Shown one piece after another: positions 35,017 through 43,744 of a DNA stretch of 64,000 nt. Made by a program: the position numbers and the translations under genes. The notes beneath the pieces are model-generated. The model made no database searches. It was not told where the DNA came from and was given only the letters and a program-made list of their open reading frames with translations. Within the stretch, counting starts at the first letter, position 1, and each line of letters opens with the position of its first letter. Origin of the DNA: Sphingobacterium arenae (GTDB taxonomy: Bacteria; Bacteroidota; Bacteroidia; Sphingobacteriales; Sphingobacteriaceae); NCBI RefSeq assembly GCF_014692505.1, contig NZ_JACNYK010000002.1:930001-994000 (forward strand). Reading direction: 5' to 3'.

Positions 35017-35436
35017 TTAATTTCTCATTTGCAAAGCCACGGCATACAATTTCATCTGTTTGACCATAGACAGTAAACCATTGGCACGTGTAGGAGAAAG
35101 ATGTTCTTTCAATCCGATCTCATCAATAAAATAAAGTTCTGTCTGTGCGATCTCCTTTGGGGTATGCCCAGAAAGCACTTTTACCATTAAACTCACCAAA
35201 CCTTTCGTAATAATCGCGTCACTGTCAGCTGTAAAATATACTTTCCCGTCTCGTAACTCTGGATATAGCCATACTTTTGATTGGCAGCCCTTTATAATAT
35301 AATCGTCTCTTTTATATTCTTCTTTGATCAAAGGGACCTCCTTTCCCAATTGGATGATGTATTCATATTTTTCCATCCAGTCCTGGTAAAAAGCAAAATC
35401 CTCAATAAGTTCGTCTTGTATTTCGTTTATCGTCAT
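35017..35436 (-). CDS. sufE: SufE family sulfur acceptor
   Basis: SufE accepts persulfide sulfur from SufS and stimulates it during Fe-S cluster assembly. The 139-residue protein has the acceptor Cys in IKGCQSKVWLYPE (about 51) and the conserved SDAIITKGLVSLMVKVLSG. It lies 26 bases after sufS in the same operon. No sufBCD scaffold genes are in the window. Confidence 0.92.
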   Translation of the reverse strand: MTINEIQDELIEDFAFYQDWMEKYEYIIQLGKEVPLIKEEYKRDDYIIKGCQSKVWLYPELRDGKVYFTADSDAIITKGLVSLMVKVLSGHTPKEIAQTELYFIDEIGLKEHLSPTRANGLLSMVKQMKLYAVALQMRN

Positions 35437-35462
35437 TTTTAATTAATGGTTTACACGGTATA

Positions 35463-36689
35463 TCAATCACGTAACATTTTTAATGCCCTTTTCAATCCTA
35501 CCATTAAGATATCCACCTCTTCCTTGGTGTTATACATTGCCAAGGAGACCCGCACCGTCCCAGATATTTCGAAAGCATCCATAACCGGCTGTGCACAATG
35601 ATGTCCTGTCCTCACCGCAATGCCCAATTTGTCTAATATGACACCAATATCATAAGGATGCACGTCATCTACAACAAAAGAAATAACGGAAGATTTTTGG
35701 GCTGCGGTACCGATAAAGCGGATTCCATCAATCTCTGACAAACGCGATGTTGCGTAAGCCAATAGCTCATCTTCATAAACCTTGATCGTCTCTAAGCCGA
35801 TACCTTCTATATAATCTATAGCGTCGCCCAGACAAATCCCTGCCTCAATATTAGGTGTTCCGGCCTCAAATTTAAATGGCAGTTCATTATAAGTGGTCTT
35901 TTCAAAGGTCACATCCTTAATCATATCTCCCCCACCCTGATAAGGAGGCATTTTATTCAACAATTCTTCTTTCCCATACAATACACCAACCCCCGTTGGG
36001 CCATACATCTTATGTCCTGAAAAAGCAAAGAAATCCGCATCGAGTGCCTGCACGTCTATGGCTACGTGCTGTATCGCCTGTGCTCCATCAATCAATACAG
36101 GCACACGATGATCATGTGCAATATCGATCATCTGTTTTACAGGATTTACTGTCCCCAAAGCATTAGACACATAGGTGAACGAAGCCAGTTTTGTCCGTTC
36201 CGAAAACAACGACTTATAAGCTTCTATATCCAACTCGCCTTTATCATTCATTGGAATAACACGCAACTTACAACCCTTCTCATCACACAGCATTTGCCAA
36301 GGTACGATATTCGAATGGTGTTCCATGGCGGAAATAATAATTTCGTCTCCTGCATTTATAAATGCACGACCATAACAGGACGCAATAATATTTATAGCCT
36401 CCGTTGTACCTTTGGTGACAATGATTTCATGCTCATACTTTGCATTGATAAATGTCTGCACTTTACGGCGTGTTACTTCAAAAGCATCGGTGGAAATCTG
36501 ACTCAGATAATGTACGCCACGATGCACATTACTATTCATATCCGCATAATAACGTGTTATCGCATCAATAACCTGTCTCGGTTTTTGCGTGGTAGCACCG
36601 TTGTCAAAATAAACTAAGGGCTTACCGTTTACTTCTCGACCCAGTATTGGAAAATCCGCCCGTATTTTTTCTATATCAAAAGTTCCCAA
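35463..36689 (-). CDS. sufS: cysteine desulfurase SufS, TTG start
   Basis: This PLP enzyme takes sulfur from cysteine for Fe-S clusters. The 408-residue protein has the PLP lysine Lys227 (FSGHKMYGPTG), HHSNIVPW, the active-site Cys365 in RTGHHCAQP and the N-terminal YFDNGATTQKP. No ATG is available near the N-terminus. The frame opens with TTG (36689), preceded at ideal distance by a consensus AAGGAG, one of the few real Shine-Dalgarno sequences in this window. sufE follows. The acyl-ACP desaturase/ferredoxin cluster, with Fe-S products, begins on the other side. Confidence 0.95.
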   Translation of the reverse strand: MGTFDIEKIRADFPILGREVNGKPLVYFDNGATTQKPRQVIDAITRYYADMNSNVHRGVHYLSQISTDAFEVTRRKVQTFINAKYEHEIIVTKGTTEAINIIASCYGRAFINAGDEIIISAMEHHSNIVPWQMLCDEKGCKLRVIPMNDKGELDIEAYKSLFSERTKLASFTYVSNALGTVNPVKQMIDIAHDHRVPVLIDGAQAIQHVAIDVQALDADFFAFSGHKMYGPTGVGVLYGKEELLNKMPPYQGGGDMIKDVTFEKTTYNELPFKFEAGTPNIEAGICLGDAIDYIEGIGLETIKVYEDELLAYATSRLSEIDGIRFIGTAAQKSSVISFVVDDVHPYDIGVILDKLGIAVRTGHHCAQPVMDAFEISGTVRVSLAMYNTKEEVDILMVGLKRALKMLRD

Positions 36690-36697
36690 TGTATATA

Positions 36698-36703
36698 CTC
36701 CTT
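36698..36703 (-). promoter_or_regulatory. strong Shine-Dalgarno sequence deciding the sufS start
   Basis: Minus-strand AAGGAG lies 8 bases before the TTG at 36689. Most genes here lack such a site, so it supports TTG as the true start. Confidence 0.7.
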
Positions 36704-36802
36704 AAATATCCTACAAAGTTAGTATATTAAGCATGAAAATTGGTCAATATGATGTATTCTTTTTTTGTCTCTCTTTATCGCTTTATTTTATTCGCAATTG
36801 GT

Positions 36803-36810
36803 TATCTTTG
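36803..36810 (+). promoter_or_regulatory. acyl-ACP desaturase -7 box
   Basis: TATCTTTG matches TAnnTTTG and ends 8 bases before the ATG, predicting a leader of only a few bases. Confidence 0.5.
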
Positions 36811-36818
36811 TATAAGAT

Positions 36819-37814
36819 ATGCAAGAATTACCATTAAATATACCTGAAGGCTCGAGAAAAGAGGTTATGGCATATTTAGAGCCGTTCATGTTGAAGGAAA
36901 TGAGCGAGTATCTAAAGCCAGTAGAAGAAATGTGGCAACCAGCTGATTTCTTACCCGATTCCTCACGCCACACTTTTTTTGAAGAAGTTAGAGACCTGCA
37001 GGAAAGTGCAAAAGAGCTTCCCTATGATTTAGTTGCTGTTCTTATCGGGGATACCATCACTGAAGAAGCCCTTCCAACTTACGAATCCTGGTTGACAATG
37101 GTCGAAGATGTGGAGAAAAATGAACAAGGAGGATGGATGAGATGGGTGAGGGCTTGGACTGCAGAAGAGAATCGTCACGGCGATCTACTGAACAAATATT
37201 TATATTTATCAGGACGCATTGATATGCGACAATTTGAAATATCAACTCAATATTTGATAAGGGATGGTTTCGATATTGGCACAGGTGCCGATCCGTACCG
37301 TAATTTTATTTATACCTCGTTTCAAGAGCTAGCGACAAATGTATCGCACCGTCGGGTAGCAGGTATTTCTAAAAAATCAGGTGATAAATTGTTAGCCAAA
37401 ATGTGTGGGGTAATTGCAGCGGACGAAGCTCGGCACGCCAAAGCGTATATGTCATTTATATCACACGCCATGAAAGTAGACCCGAGCGAGGTCATGATTG
37501 CCTTCGAGGATATGATGCGAAAGAAGATTGTCATGCCTGCCCATTTTCTACGCGAAGCAGGCGAACCACAAGGAGAAGCATTTGCGCATTTCTCCGATGC
37601 GGCACAGCGCATGGAAGTATATACAGCACTAGATTACGTCGAGATTCTCAAGGACCTTAACCGTGAATGGGCCATCGACAAAGTGACTGACTTGAACGAA
37701 AAGGGAGAAAAAGCGCGGGATTACCTCATGAAATTACCTGATCGTCTCACACGATTGGCAGACAGAATAAAAATCCCAGAGATTCAATATAAATTTAAAT
37801 GGATTCATGGGTAG
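36819..37814 (+). CDS. acyl-[acyl carrier protein] desaturase
   Basis: This soluble diiron enzyme of the plant stearoyl-ACP desaturase (FAB2/DesA1) family introduces a cis double bond into acyl-ACP, using O2 and electrons from reduced ferredoxin. The 331-residue protein carries the diiron ligands in GDTITEEALPTY, TAEENRHG and AADEARHAKAY. It is transcribed from its own promoter and ends in a terminator. The next genes are a MarR regulator, a ferredoxin-NADP reductase and a [2Fe-2S] ferredoxin, which could supply its electrons. Confidence 0.93.
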   Translation: MQELPLNIPEGSRKEVMAYLEPFMLKEMSEYLKPVEEMWQPADFLPDSSRHTFFEEVRDLQESAKELPYDLVAVLIGDTITEEALPTYESWLTMVEDVEKNEQGGWMRWVRAWTAEENRHGDLLNKYLYLSGRIDMRQFEISTQYLIRDGFDIGTGADPYRNFIYTSFQELATNVSHRRVAGISKKSGDKLLAKMCGVIAADEARHAKAYMSFISHAMKVDPSEVMIAFEDMMRKKIVMPAHFLREAGEPQGEAFAHFSDAAQRMEVYTALDYVEILKDLNREWAIDKVTDLNEKGEKARDYLMKLPDRLTRLADRIKIPEIQYKFKWIHG

Positions 37815-37815
37815 C

Positions 37816-37849
37816 AAAAAAAGCTTGGGATAAAATCCAAGCTTTTTTT
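37816..37849 (+). terminator. terminator after the desaturase gene
   Basis: AAAAAAAGCTTGG/CCAAGCTTTTTTT (37816-37828 with 37837-37849) ends in seven T's. It begins two bases after the stop codon and separates the desaturase from the marR-fnr-fdx unit. Confidence 0.85.
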
Positions 37850-37898
37850 GTAGTGTATTAATCTTTTTGTAAATTTACTTGTCACACTAATAATTGCC

Positions 37899-38342
37899 AT
37901 GCAAAAGGAAATATACACTCAATATTCTTTCATTCTGGATCGTACCGCCAGACGTGTAAAACAATACGCCCAGACTTCCTTTTCGGAAAAATCTTTTGAT
38001 ATTACTATCGATCAATGGTCGATCTTAAAGACCCTCTATAAGGAAGACCCCATGACACATAAGGAACTTGCTGAAAAGACAGGGAAAGATCAACCTACCC
38101 TAACTCGTATTGTCGATATCATCATAAAAAAAGAACTAGTGGAACGTGTAGAACATCCAGAAGACAGACGATGTTTGCTCATACAATTGACGACACAAGG
38201 AGAAAACAAAGTAAAAGAGCTCTCTCCAGAGATCGCTCAAATTCGTATGAAAGCTTGGGAGAATCTTTCAGAAGAGGATTTCAAAAATTTCACCAGAATA
38301 CTAAATACTATATATAATAATTTGAATGTTCAAGGAAAATAA
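37899..38342 (+). CDS. MarR family transcriptional regulator
   Basis: The 147-residue winged-helix repressor has DNA-recognition helices at MTHKELAEKTGKDQPTLTRIV and a wing at ERVEHPEDRRCLLIQLT, flanked by dimerisation helices. It is the first gene of a unit with the ferredoxin reductase (11 bases downstream) and ferredoxin. MarR proteins often regulate their own operon in response to oxidants or lipophilic acids, so control of this redox set, perhaps by fatty-acid state, is a reasonable inference. Confidence 0.88.
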   Translation: MQKEIYTQYSFILDRTARRVKQYAQTSFSEKSFDITIDQWSILKTLYKEDPMTHKELAEKTGKDQPTLTRIVDIIIKKELVERVEHPEDRRCLLIQLTTQGENKVKELSPEIAQIRMKAWENLSEEDFKNFTRILNTIYNNLNVQGK

Positions 38343-38353
38343 AAAATAACACG

Positions 38354-39358
38354 ATGATAAAAACAGATATATGCATTATTGGGGCCGGTCCTGTTGGCTT
38401 ATTCGCTGTATTCGAGGCCGGTTTATTGAAAATGAGATGCCATTTAATCGATGTGTTACCTCAAATCGGTGGTCAGCTTTCGGAAATCTACCCCCACAAG
38501 CCTATTTATGACATTCCCGGCTACCCTAACATAAAAGCGCAAGAACTTATCGATAAGCAAATGGAACAAATTGCACCGTTCCAACCTACGTTTACACTAG
38601 GAGAACGCGTAGAAAGTTTACAAAGGCAAGACGATGGATCGTATCACATCATAGGCTCTGATGGTACTGTCATTCATTGTCAAGTAGTTGTTATTGCTGG
38701 CGGACTGGGCTGCTTCGAACCGCGAAAGCCAGACTTGATCAATTTAGAGCTTTATGAAAAATCACATGTGCATTATATGGTCAAAAATCCCGAACGCTTC
38801 CGCGATAAGCGCATCGTTATCGCTGGAGGTGGTGATTCCGCACTCGACTGGACCGTTTATCTTACTACCGTGGCAAAAGAGGTAACACTCGTACATCGAA
38901 ACGACTCCTTCCGAGGTGCGCCCGATTCTGCTGAAAAGGTCTATCGACTGGCCCAGGAGGGAAAAATAAATCTACTTTTGTCTCATAATCTTGTTTCCCT
39001 TGGCGGAAACGGTCATTTAGAACACATCCAACTAGTCAACAAGCAAAAGGAAAACATTGTAGTACCTACGGAAGAATTCATTCCCTTATACGGGTTAAGC
39101 CCAAAATTGGGTCCAATCGCCGAATGGGGATTAAATATTGATAAGAATGCGATAGAGGTCGACACATTCGATTACAGGACTAATATCGAACGTATCTATG
39201 CCATTGGCGACATCAACACCTACCCTGGAAAACTTAAATTAATCCTATGTGGATACCACGAGGCTGCTTTGATGTGCCAAAGTGCTTTCAAATATATTTA
39301 TCCGGATCAAAAATTAAGTTTTAAATACACTACTGTAAATGGTGTCAACGCATTTTAA
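38354..39358 (+). CDS. ferredoxin-NADP reductase (thioredoxin-reductase-like)
   Basis: The 334-residue FAD enzyme has a GxGxxG at IIGAGPVGLFA, a second nucleotide site at VIAGGGDSALDW and the AIGDINTYPGKLKLI block with a closing GYHEAA. It lacks the CxxC of true thioredoxin reductases, which identifies the YumC-type ferredoxin/flavodoxin-NADP reductase. Its stop abuts the ATG of the ferredoxin gene (TAAATG), so the two are very likely a functional pair transferring electrons from NADPH to ferredoxin. Confidence 0.9.
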   Translation: MIKTDICIIGAGPVGLFAVFEAGLLKMRCHLIDVLPQIGGQLSEIYPHKPIYDIPGYPNIKAQELIDKQMEQIAPFQPTFTLGERVESLQRQDDGSYHIIGSDGTVIHCQVVVIAGGLGCFEPRKPDLINLELYEKSHVHYMVKNPERFRDKRIVIAGGGDSALDWTVYLTTVAKEVTLVHRNDSFRGAPDSAEKVYRLAQEGKINLLLSHNLVSLGGNGHLEHIQLVNKQKENIVVPTEEFIPLYGLSPKLGPIAEWGLNIDKNAIEVDTFDYRTNIERIYAIGDINTYPGKLKLILCGYHEAALMCQSAFKYIYPDQKLSFKYTTVNGVNAF

Positions 39359-39688
39359 ATGGAAAATACAATCCACATCACCGTCGAAGATCGTGATGGC
39401 GCAACCCAGACGATAGCAATTCCTACAGACATCAATTTAAGTCTAATGGAAATCCTAAAAGCTTCAGCGTACAACATCCTCGCGACCTGCGGTGGTATGG
39501 CACTATGTGCGACTTGTCATATACAGGTAATTGACGGCGGAGACAACTTACCTGAAGCATCGGATCAAGAACTAGATATGTTGGATACACTGCCTGATGC
39601 AGACTCCAAAAGCAGGTTAGCCTGCCAATTGCACCTCACGAACGACCATGAGGGATTGAGGTTAAAAATCAAAGGCGCGTTACAATAA
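39359..39688 (+). CDS. [2Fe-2S] ferredoxin, adrenodoxin type
   Basis: The 109-residue protein has Cys44, Cys50, Cys53 and Cys89 in the C-x5-C-x2-C...C spacing of adrenodoxin-type ferredoxins (CGGMALCATCH). An acidic interaction segment (ASDQELDMLDTLPDADSKSR) precedes the last Cys. It is translated directly after its probable reductase. The likely acceptor is the acyl-ACP desaturase 1.5 kb upstream; other acceptors are possible. Confidence 0.92.
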   Translation: MENTIHITVEDRDGATQTIAIPTDINLSLMEILKASAYNILATCGGMALCATCHIQVIDGGDNLPEASDQELDMLDTLPDADSKSRLACQLHLTNDHEGLRLKIKGALQ

Positions 39689-39719
39689 CAAATACGTAAA
39701 TTTTTACGCGATGTTTTCG

Positions 39720-39727
39720 TACTTTTG
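39720..39727 (+). promoter_or_regulatory. type II NADH dehydrogenase -7 box
   Basis: TACTTTTG matches TAnnTTTG, 28 bases before the start codon, in the 67-base gap after the ferredoxin gene. Confidence 0.45.
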
Positions 39728-39755
39728 CCCCAAAATAGAACAAAATTAGTTTATC

Positions 39756-41069
39756 ATGTTATTAGATCGTTCTGAAAGAAGCTTTCCGAGAGTGATTATC
39801 ATCGGAGGTGGCTTTGGTGGTATCGAAATTGCCCGGCGTTTAAAAGATAAAGAAGTTGAAGTATTACTAATCGACAGGAATAACTTCCATACTTTTCAGC
39901 CATTGATGTATCAAGTCGCTACTGGAACATTAGCAGCAGATGCCATTTCCTTTCCAATCCGTAAAATGTTCAAGTCACAGCATAACTTTCGATTTAGAAT
40001 GGCTGATGTTACTGAAATCGATCACACAGAAAAAATTGTTAAGACATCCGTAGGTGATTATGATTACGATTATCTGGTAATTGCGACAGGTGCTACATCC
40101 AATTTTTTCGGTAATAGACAAGTAGAAAAATATGCCCTGCCGATGAAAAGTATTCATGAGGCTCTAAATATTCGAAGTTATGTTTTGCAAAATCTAGAGG
40201 AGGCCGTACTTCGAAAAAACTATCACGACCGGGAGCGTTTTCTTAATTTCGTTGTGGTAGGCGGTGGCCCTACAGGTGTAGAACTATCTGGGGCGATAGC
40301 CGAAATTCAGCTTCACATGCTCAAAAAAGACTATCCCGAGCTCTCTAAAAATGAAATGAAAGTATATCTTGTCGAGGGTACTGAAAAGATCTTAGCTGCG
40401 TTGTCGGAAAAATCTTCCCAAGACGCCGAGCGTTACCTCCGAGATCTTGGGGTAAATATATTGCTCAACACTCAAGTGACTGGCTATGATGGCAACACCA
40501 TTACATTCTCCAACGGAGAAAGTATCCCAACCAAGACCGTAATATGGGGCGCTGGAGTGATGGGACAATTTCCCGCCGGAATACATCCGGAAATTATTCA
40601 GCGTGGTAACCGTATCCAAACAGATGGACAGTGCCGCGTAAGTGGATTGGAAAATGTATATGCAATCGGTGATGTCGCGGCGATGATTACTGACGAGACG
40701 CCACGAGGGCTCCCGGGTGTGGCACCAGCGGCTCAACAACAAGGCGCGTATGTGGCCAAACACATCCTAAAACATATGAATAACCAACAGGTTTCTGATT
40801 TTAAATATTTCGATAAGGGCTCTATGGCCACCATTGGGCGAAATAAAGCGGTAGTTGATATGGGCCGTTTCCACATGAAAGGATTTTTAGCGTGGCTTAC
40901 CTGGATGTTTGTCCATTTGGTTTCTATTTTTGGATTTAGAAACAAATTGGTGACCTTTGTGAACTGGTCAATAAAATTTTTCACCAAAAATAGTGGTATC
41001 CGCTTGATCATCAACAAATACAAGCGACCAGATATAGAAAAGGAAACAGAAATCGAGTATCATTCATAA
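39756..41069 (+). CDS. ndh: type II NADH:quinone oxidoreductase
   Basis: The 437-residue FAD enzyme oxidises NADH and reduces quinone without pumping protons. It has the FAD motif VIIIGGGFGGIEIARRL, the NADH-binding VVVGGGPTGVELSGA and the NDH-2 signature AIGDVAAM. The C-terminal region has a hydrophobic amphipathic part (GFLAWLTWMFVHLVSIFGF) for peripheral membrane attachment. It has its own promoter and lies next to the ferredoxin unit. Menaquinone, made via MenG at 4.9 kb, would be its acceptor. polX follows 8 bases after the stop. Confidence 0.9.
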   Translation: MLLDRSERSFPRVIIIGGGFGGIEIARRLKDKEVEVLLIDRNNFHTFQPLMYQVATGTLAADAISFPIRKMFKSQHNFRFRMADVTEIDHTEKIVKTSVGDYDYDYLVIATGATSNFFGNRQVEKYALPMKSIHEALNIRSYVLQNLEEAVLRKNYHDRERFLNFVVVGGGPTGVELSGAIAEIQLHMLKKDYPELSKNEMKVYLVEGTEKILAALSEKSSQDAERYLRDLGVNILLNTQVTGYDGNTITFSNGESIPTKTVIWGAGVMGQFPAGIHPEIIQRGNRIQTDGQCRVSGLENVYAIGDVAAMITDETPRGLPGVAPAAQQQGAYVAKHILKHMNNQQVSDFKYFDKGSMATIGRNKAVVDMGRFHMKGFLAWLTWMFVHLVSIFGFRNKLVTFVNWSIKFFTKNSGIRLIINKYKRPDIEKETEIEYHS

Positions 41070-41077
41070 AAAGAATC

Positions 41078-42745
41078 ATGGAAAACAAAGCCATAGCTAA
41101 AGTTTTTAAATTATACAGCCAACTCATGGAGCTGTTCAACGATAACCCGTTTCGAACAAAAGCTATGGCCTCTGCTTCTTTCAAGATTGATAAGCTTCCT
41201 TTTCCAGCGGTGGACGCATCCGTCGATCAACTCAGTACGCAGCCCGGGATCGGTAAAAGTACGGCAGAAAAAATCATAGCCATTTTGGAAACAGGTTCTT
41301 TTCCCGAACTAGACAATCTCGTCGGGAAGACACCACCCGGCGTTTTGGCTATGTTGACCATAAAAGGGCTGGGACCAAAAAAAATCCAGGCCATCTGGAA
41401 AGATCTAGGGATTGAATCTATTGGAGAGCTTCTTTATGCCTGTAACGAAAATCGACTGAAAGACGCAAAAGGTTTCGGTTTAAAAACGCAGGAAGAAATC
41501 CGTAAAGCCATCGAGTTTTCTAATGCCAATCAAGGCTTATTTCTTTACGCTAAAGTAGAAAAAAGGGCCTCCACCTTTCTAGGCGACTTGGTCTCTCGTT
41601 TTCCGGATCAACAACATGCTTTAACTGGAGATTTTAGACGTAAATATGAAATCATTGCTTCCATCGATATATTGACAACCATTTCTGTCCAAGAGATCGT
41701 AGCCTTTATAAACGATACACCAGGCTATACCATCGACGAACAATCGGAGGCAACCGTCCATTTAACTGACGAGTTGGGAATTCGTTACCATATCCAAGGA
41801 ACAACCGAAGAACATTTTGCCCGTGATCTCCTATTCAGTACAGGAAATGACACACATATACAAACGCTCCGAGCCATCCAAGAAAATATACCGGCACTTT
41901 CATCGGAGGAAGCCATTTATAGTGCTTTGGGGTTACCTTATATCGAACCCGAGCTAAGAGAGGGGGCAGGAGAAATTGATTGGGCAAAAAACGGAGATCT
42001 CCCCCAACTTATCACCTATGCCGACCTGAAAGGTAGCTTGCACAATCACTCGACTTATAGCGATGGTGTACATTCTCTGGAACAAATGGCAACATATTGT
42101 AAGGAGGAACTTGGGTTGAGCTATTTCGGTATCTGCGACCATTCTAAGACCGCTGTGTATGCTAGCGGTCTTGGTATAGAAAGGGTACAAGAACAATGGC
42201 AAGAAATAGAACACTTAAATAGCAAATTAGCACCTTTTCGGATTTTCAAAGGAATCGAATCGGATATTCTGTCCGACGGCAGTTTGGATTATCCCGATGA
42301 GATACTCGCAAAATTTGATTTCGTCGTTGCTTCCATTCATAGCAACTTACGGATGGAAGAAGAAAAAGCGACACAGCGCTTAATCACGGCGATAGAAAAT
42401 CCCCACACAACCATTCTGGGGCATCCTACAGGTCGTTTGCTACTCAGCAGACCCGGCTACCCGATTGACTACAAAAAAGTAATAGATGCTTGTGCCGCCA
42501 ATCAAGTGGTTATTGAAATCAATGCCAACCCTTTACGCCTCGATCTGGATTGGCGATGGCAACGACATGCATTGGAAAAAGGCGTATTGCTATCTATAAA
42601 TCCAGATGCACACCGTACCGAAGGGTTAACGGACATGCAATACGGCGTATATGTAGCCCGCAAAGGAGGGCTATCTCCCGAACGTTGTCTAAATGCTTTT
42701 TCATTAGAAGAGATTGAACAATATTTCGCTAAGAAAAAAAGATAA
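41078..42745 (+). CDS. PolX-family protein: degenerate polymerase site, intact PHP domain
   Basis: The 555-residue protein has bacterial PolX architecture: helix-hairpin-helix lyase-like region (1-150), polymerase palm/thumb (about 155-300) and C-terminal PHP phosphoesterase (315-555). The PHP metal ligands are all visible (His322, His324, Asp329, ICDHS at 352-356, GIESDI, SIHS, GHPTGR, NPDAHR). The palm lacks key residues: the usual DxD reads SID (195-197), and the third Asp strand reads GIRYHI (234-239). I infer loss of nucleotidyl transfer, leaving nuclease/phosphatase activity in repair. It sits 8 bases after ndh, probably read-through. Confidence 0.88.
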   Translation: MENKAIAKVFKLYSQLMELFNDNPFRTKAMASASFKIDKLPFPAVDASVDQLSTQPGIGKSTAEKIIAILETGSFPELDNLVGKTPPGVLAMLTIKGLGPKKIQAIWKDLGIESIGELLYACNENRLKDAKGFGLKTQEEIRKAIEFSNANQGLFLYAKVEKRASTFLGDLVSRFPDQQHALTGDFRRKYEIIASIDILTTISVQEIVAFINDTPGYTIDEQSEATVHLTDELGIRYHIQGTTEEHFARDLLFSTGNDTHIQTLRAIQENIPALSSEEAIYSALGLPYIEPELREGAGEIDWAKNGDLPQLITYADLKGSLHNHSTYSDGVHSLEQMATYCKEELGLSYFGICDHSKTAVYASGLGIERVQEQWQEIEHLNSKLAPFRIFKGIESDILSDGSLDYPDEILAKFDFVVASIHSNLRMEEEKATQRLITAIENPHTTILGHPTGRLLLSRPGYPIDYKKVIDACAANQVVIEINANPLRLDLDWRWQRHALEKGVLLSINPDAHRTEGLTDMQYGVYVARKGGLSPERCLNAFSLEEIEQYFAKKKR

Positions 42746-42785
42746 AAAGAAAGGGCCCGCGCATTGCGAGCCCTTTCTTTTTATC
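42741..42785. terminator. 16-bp bidirectional terminator between polX and the M48 gene
   Basis: GATAAAAAGAAAGGGC/GCCCTTTCTTTTTATC (42741-42756 with 42770-42785) includes the stop codons of both converging genes. Confidence 0.85.
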
Positions 42786-43587
42786 TTTTGTAATATTGCA
42801 TTGCTTGCGGAATAAGCTTCTGAATATCTCGAACCCGTCTAGCATCACTAGGGTGTGTACTCAAAAATTCTGGTGTTGAATTAGCTTTAGATTTCGCCGC
42901 CGCCATACGTTCCCAAAAAGATACCGCATGCTGTGGATTATACCCCGCCATCGCCATAAACATTAAGCCTAGCTGATCCGCTTCCGATTCATTCCCACGC
43001 GAGTAATTTAACATTGCCAATTGTCCTCCGATACCGTAAGCATTGTTTACCAACCCTTGTACGATAGAGCTTTTTCCTGAAGTTGCTACCCCCAAAACTT
43101 GCGCCCCCATCTGCAAAGCATATTGGTTAGACATCTGCTCCATCGAATGACGAGCAATCGCATGTGCAATTTCATGTCCCATTACCGTGGCAAGACCATC
43201 TTCATTCGCTGTAAACGGCAAAATACCCGTATATACTGCAACTTTTCCTCCAGGCATACACCATGCGTTCACATCGCCACTTTGCACCAAATTAAATTCC
43301 CAATTAAAATTGAATTGGTTCGCCAGCCCTTCTGTTTTCAAGTACTGGTTTACCGCAGAAGCAATCCGGTTACCTACTCTTTTTACTAATGTTGCATCCG
43401 ACGTACCCGTAACTACTTTGGTATTCGGATTTCCCAAAAACTCCTTATACGCCACCGCAGCCTGCTGCTGTATCTGATCGTCACTTACCAACGACAATTG
43501 CTTTCTACCGGACAACGGCACGGTAGAACATCCTGCGATAATCGCTACAATCGTTGCTAACGAAATATATTTAAAAACCTTTTTCAT
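42781..43587 (-). CDS. M48 family metalloprotease lipoprotein
   Basis: The 268-residue lipoprotein (lipobox IIAGC near residue 20, followed by STVPLSGRKQL) is in the LoiP/YggG-like group of M48 peptidases. The zinc motif is HEIAHAIARH, with the third ligand in NESEADQLGL. It also has the typical STHPSDARRVRDIQ. It acts in the periplasm, likely in envelope protein quality control. It is monocistronic. Confidence 0.92.
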   Translation of the reverse strand: MKKVFKYISLATIVAIIAGCSTVPLSGRKQLSLVSDDQIQQQAAVAYKEFLGNPNTKVVTGTSDATLVKRVGNRIASAVNQYLKTEGLANQFNFNWEFNLVQSGDVNAWCMPGGKVAVYTGILPFTANEDGLATVMGHEIAHAIARHSMEQMSNQYALQMGAQVLGVATSGKSSIVQGLVNNAYGIGGQLAMLNYSRGNESEADQLGLMFMAMAGYNPQHAVSFWERMAAAKSKANSTPEFLSTHPSDARRVRDIQKLIPQAMQYYKR

Positions 43588-43744
43588 AATAATTCAGTTT
43601 GTCTACAAACGTAACAGATAAAAACAATACGGTACAAATCCTATGCCTAAAAGCTCAAAATATGACATTTTTCAGCTACAAAATCCGGTGGCGGTTTCTC
43701 CGTTCGCTATCCCTTAGCATATGATGTCCCATCCCGATATAACG

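Noticed and set aside
36066..36617. 183-codon plus-strand frame
   Set aside because: It lies entirely antisense to sufS, which is unambiguous, and the product has no family features.
38354..39358. Thioredoxin reductase
   Set aside because: The fold matches, but the redox-active CxxC is absent, and the gene is fused at its stop to a ferredoxin start, so ferredoxin-NADP reductase is the better call.
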